Assembly: GCA_020284085.1 (NCBI GenBank)
Contig: JACEVL010000104.1
Coordinates: 1,202,315-1,266,314, forward strand
Length of the DNA stretch: 64,000 nucleotides
Reading direction: 5' to 3'
Origin: Aporrectodea caliginosa
Taxonomy: Eukaryota > Annelida > Clitellata > Crassiclitellata > Lumbricidae
Position 1 is the first letter of the stretch. Every line of letters begins with the position of its first letter. Under the pieces are notes generated by a model that did no database searches, was not told the DNA's origin, and worked only from the letters and a program-made list of their open reading frames with translations. The position numbers and the translations under genes are program-made. This document shows, one piece after another, positions 61,975-64,000 of this stretch.

Positions 61975-62427
61975 ATGAATGGCAGCAGAATAGAGAAGAT
62001 ACTTCAGAAAGATGCAAAGTGTAGAGCAATGTTCTTGGGCGTGTTTGCGAGCGATAGATTACCTAAAACATTTGACAAAAGCAAACCTGCTCTACTCGTC
62101 TGTAATACAGACCCTCACGACAAACCTGGAAATCATTGGATCGTATTGTACATTGAAGATTCTACATACGGCGAATACTTTGATTCGTTTGGAGAACCGC
62201 CCGAAGCACCCTTCAGAACGTTTTTACACAGACATTGCGCTCGTTGGACTTATACGGATAGAAATTTGCAAAGCGTAGTCAGTCGATTTTGTGGACACTA
62301 TTGTATATTCTATTGCATTCATAGAGCTAGAAACAAAACCGTTAATGCTATTACAAATATGTTAACTTTTGACACTGGTCTTAACGACTATCTGGTTCAT
62401 AATTTTGTGTGTAACAGTTTAATGTAG
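61975..62427 (+). CDS. Adenain-type cysteine protease, 150 aa
   Basis: Capsid-maturation protease of the adenovirus/Ulp1 fold. Catalytic elements are in the expected order and spacing: GNHWIVLYI (His54), EYFDSFG (Asp70), Q99 and the nucleophile in RFCGHYC (Cys106), with the helix IFYCIHRARN following. Adenovirus protease is about 204 residues, so this is a short version, as in Polintons. Start taken as the ATG at 61975; the frame extends two codons upstream to a TTG only. The gene ends 17 nt before the right TIR, whose AATAAA at 62447 lies 20 nt past the stop. Confidence 0.9.
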   Translation: MNGSRIEKILQKDAKCRAMFLGVFASDRLPKTFDKSKPALLVCNTDPHDKPGNHWIVLYIEDSTYGEYFDSFGEPPEAPFRTFLHRHCARWTYTDRNLQSVVSRFCGHYCIFYCIHRARNKTVNAITNMLTFDTGLNDYLVHNFVCNSLM

Positions 62428-62444
62428 TGATGTTGTGTTTCTAC

Positions 62445-62627
62445 TCAATAAAGTTTGATTAAATTCATGTCTTTTCGTGTTTGGTAGATAGATTATTATA
62501 GACAATGAAAGATAGTCGATAGTATGTGTGAGTGTGACGTCAATCCCTAATGATGCCCTTATTCTATAATTCACAGAGTTGCAAGCTCATTGGATGCCTG
62601 TAGAAACTCCAAAAAGCAATGGCCTAC
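62445..62627. repeat. Right TIR of Polinton-like element
   Basis: Inverse of 55786-55968. It contains AATAAA (62447-62452) serving the rightward genes and a perfect TGACGTCA (62535-62542). Confidence 0.93.
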
Positions 62628-63082
62628 AGTGTAAATGGCTAAGATTGTCTATGTGGCCATGTGAGTGAAAGGCCCAAAACAATATGCAGCTTGCTTGCGT
62701 GTATTACAAAACAGCGCAAATTGTGTTTAATGAATATTCAATGAGCTTGTAGCGACAATGGAGGGGTCTAAATTTGGCGTATGCGCCTGGCGTGGCTCAC
62801 ACCCAAAAATAATTGCCACTTTGGAAGGGGAGGGGTAGGCACACGTACGCCCCCACCCAAGAAGTGCAACCCTTGAAATGAGCCTCCCACAGCAGTGTCT
62901 GTTTCAGGCTGAGGTGGTCGTTTGACCTTTGACCTGTACTTGGACTAGATTAGGCTTCAACTCTCAGTGAGAAAAAATTAAGCCAGTAATGGTAGTATGG
63001 AATTAAGCCAGTAATGGTAGTAATGGATTAAGCCAGTAATGGTATAATTATGGAGCTAAGCCAGCATTGGTATACTGATTAC
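62628..63082. other. Spacer between right TIR and satellite
   Basis: Unique sequence without coding signals. It ends with four copies of an ATTAAGCCAGTAATGGTA-type repeat of about 25-30 bp (62978-63075). Confidence 0.6.
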
Positions 63083-63976
63083 TACTAGTACAGGCCAAAA
63101 CCGATAGAGTACAGGCCAAACGAGTACAGGCCAAACCGATAGAGTACAGGCCAAACCGATAGAGTACAAGCCAAACCGATAGAGTACAGGCCAAAACCGA
63201 TAGAGTACAGGGCCAAACCGATAGAGTACAGGCCAAACCGATAGAGTACGCCAAACCGATAGAGTACAGGCCAAACCGATAGAGTACAGGCCAAACCGAT
63301 AGAGTACAGGCCAAACCGATAGAGTACAGGCCAAACCGATAGAGTACAGGCCAAACCGATAGAGTACAGGCCAAACCGATAGAGTACAGGCCAAACCGAT
63401 AGAGTACAGGCCAAACCGATAGAGTACAGGCCAAACCGATAGAGTACAGGCCAAACCGATAGAGTACAGGCCAAACCGATAGAGTACAGGCCAAACCGAT
63501 AGAGTACAGGCCAAACCGATAGAGTACAGGCCAAACCGATAGAGTACAGGCCAAACCGATAGAGTACAAGCCCAAACCGATAGAGTACAGGCCAAACCGA
63601 TAGAGTAGAGCCAAACCGATAGAGTACAGGCCAAACCGATAGAGTACAGGCCAAACCGATAGAGTACAGGCCAAACCGATAGAGTACAGGCCAAACCGAT
63701 AGAGTACAGGCCAAACCGATAGAGTACAGGCCAAACCGATAGAGTACAGGCCAAACCGATAGAGTACAGGTACAGGCCAAACCGATAGAGTACAGGCCAA
63801 ACCGATAGAGTACAGGCCAAACCGATAGAGTACAGGCCAAACCGATAGAGTACACCGGCCAAACCGATAGAGTACAGCCAAACCGATAGAGTACAGGCCC
63901 AAACCGATAGAGTACAGGCCAAACCCGATAGAGTACAGGCCAAACCGATAGAGTACAGGCCAAACCGATAGAGTAC
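63083..63976. repeat. 20-bp satellite, right block
   Basis: Same GGCCAAACCGATAGAGTACA unit and orientation as 53216-55785, about 44 copies, ending GTACCGGGCAGC. Minus-strand open frames of about 300 residues are artefacts. Confidence 0.97.
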
Positions 63977-64000
63977 CGGGCAGCAATACGTAACTGAACG

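Larger units (their letters stand above)
55786..62627. mobile_element. Polinton-like capsid-encoding transposon without PolB, 6842 bp
   Basis: Bounded by 183-bp inverted repeats (55786-55968 and 62445-62627, six mismatches by eye). It encodes nine proteins with intact frames: RING on the minus strand, then packaging ATPase, basic small protein, 217-aa unknown, integrase, penton-like protein, pVI/pX-like protein, major capsid and adenain-type protease on the plus strand. The ATPase, integrase, capsid and protease combination defines the Polinton/Maverick and adintovirus lineage. Those normally exceed 12 kb and carry a family B DNA polymerase; here coding and TIRs fill the element and no polymerase is possible. 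No 6-bp target duplication is visible. Satellite of one family lies on both sides (directly at the left, 456 bp away at the right). Confidence 0.88.

Noticed and set aside
53216..63976. A hidden DNA polymerase B gene for the Polinton-like element
   Set aside because: All space between the TIRs is accounted for by other genes, and the flanks are satellite or short spacer; no polymerase motif was seen on either strand.
63048..63986. Three ~300-residue minus-strand open frames
   Set aside because: Same satellite, right block; no sign of selection on a frame.

Overview
This is a window of animal nuclear DNA. Its genes are split by GT-AG introns, most of the sequence is repeats and decayed transposons, and one broadly conserved gene (a heterotrimeric G-protein beta subunit) is encoded on the minus strand with intron positions that match the vertebrate gene as I remember it. 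The protein looks like a marine invertebrate, plausibly deuterostome, but I cannot name the species. The palindrome TAGGCCTA recurs dozens of times and is part of the genomic signature.

Layout. 271-1205: a 22-bp minisatellite bracketed by ~85-bp direct repeats. 4771-12238 (minus): GNB1-like gene, eight coding exons, 341 aa, with piggyBac-like and hAT-like MITEs in its introns and a CpG-rich probable promoter at 13.7-14.1 kb. 15277-21121: a TIR-bounded element whose interior has been filled by 4.8 kb of a 13-bp satellite. 22-49 kb (minus): a tandem array of three MS4A/CD20-like four-transmembrane genes. Two have complete open models (33406-41407 and 44802-49140). The third (22076-29853) looks decayed. 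Introns and spacers hold non-LTR retrotransposon 3' ends, hAT MITEs with exact 8-bp target duplications, and long microsatellites. 51.8-55.8 kb and 63.1-64.0 kb: a 20-bp satellite.

The standout is at 55786-62627: a compact 6.84-kb element with 183-bp terminal inverted repeats (about 97% identical) lying between blocks of the 20-bp satellite. It carries a Polinton/Maverick-type virion set with every reading frame open: packaging ATPase, a basic small protein, an unknown 217-aa protein, a DDE integrase with chromodomain, penton-like and double-jelly-roll-like capsid proteins, a pVI/pX-like protein and an adenain-type cysteine protease on the plus strand, and an IAP-type RING protein on the minus strand. 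There is no room for a protein-primed DNA polymerase B, the usual hallmark of Polintons and adintoviruses. The genes are packed almost like a bacterial operon, and each TIR supplies a polyadenylation signal to the transcript running into it plus a perfect TGACGTCA site. It reads as a recently active, polymerase-less, capsid-encoding transposon.

The G-beta and MS4A genes are ordinary host loci. The Polinton-like genes form one working module: integrase for insertion, ATPase, capsid proteins and protease for particle assembly, and the RING protein probably for host interaction.
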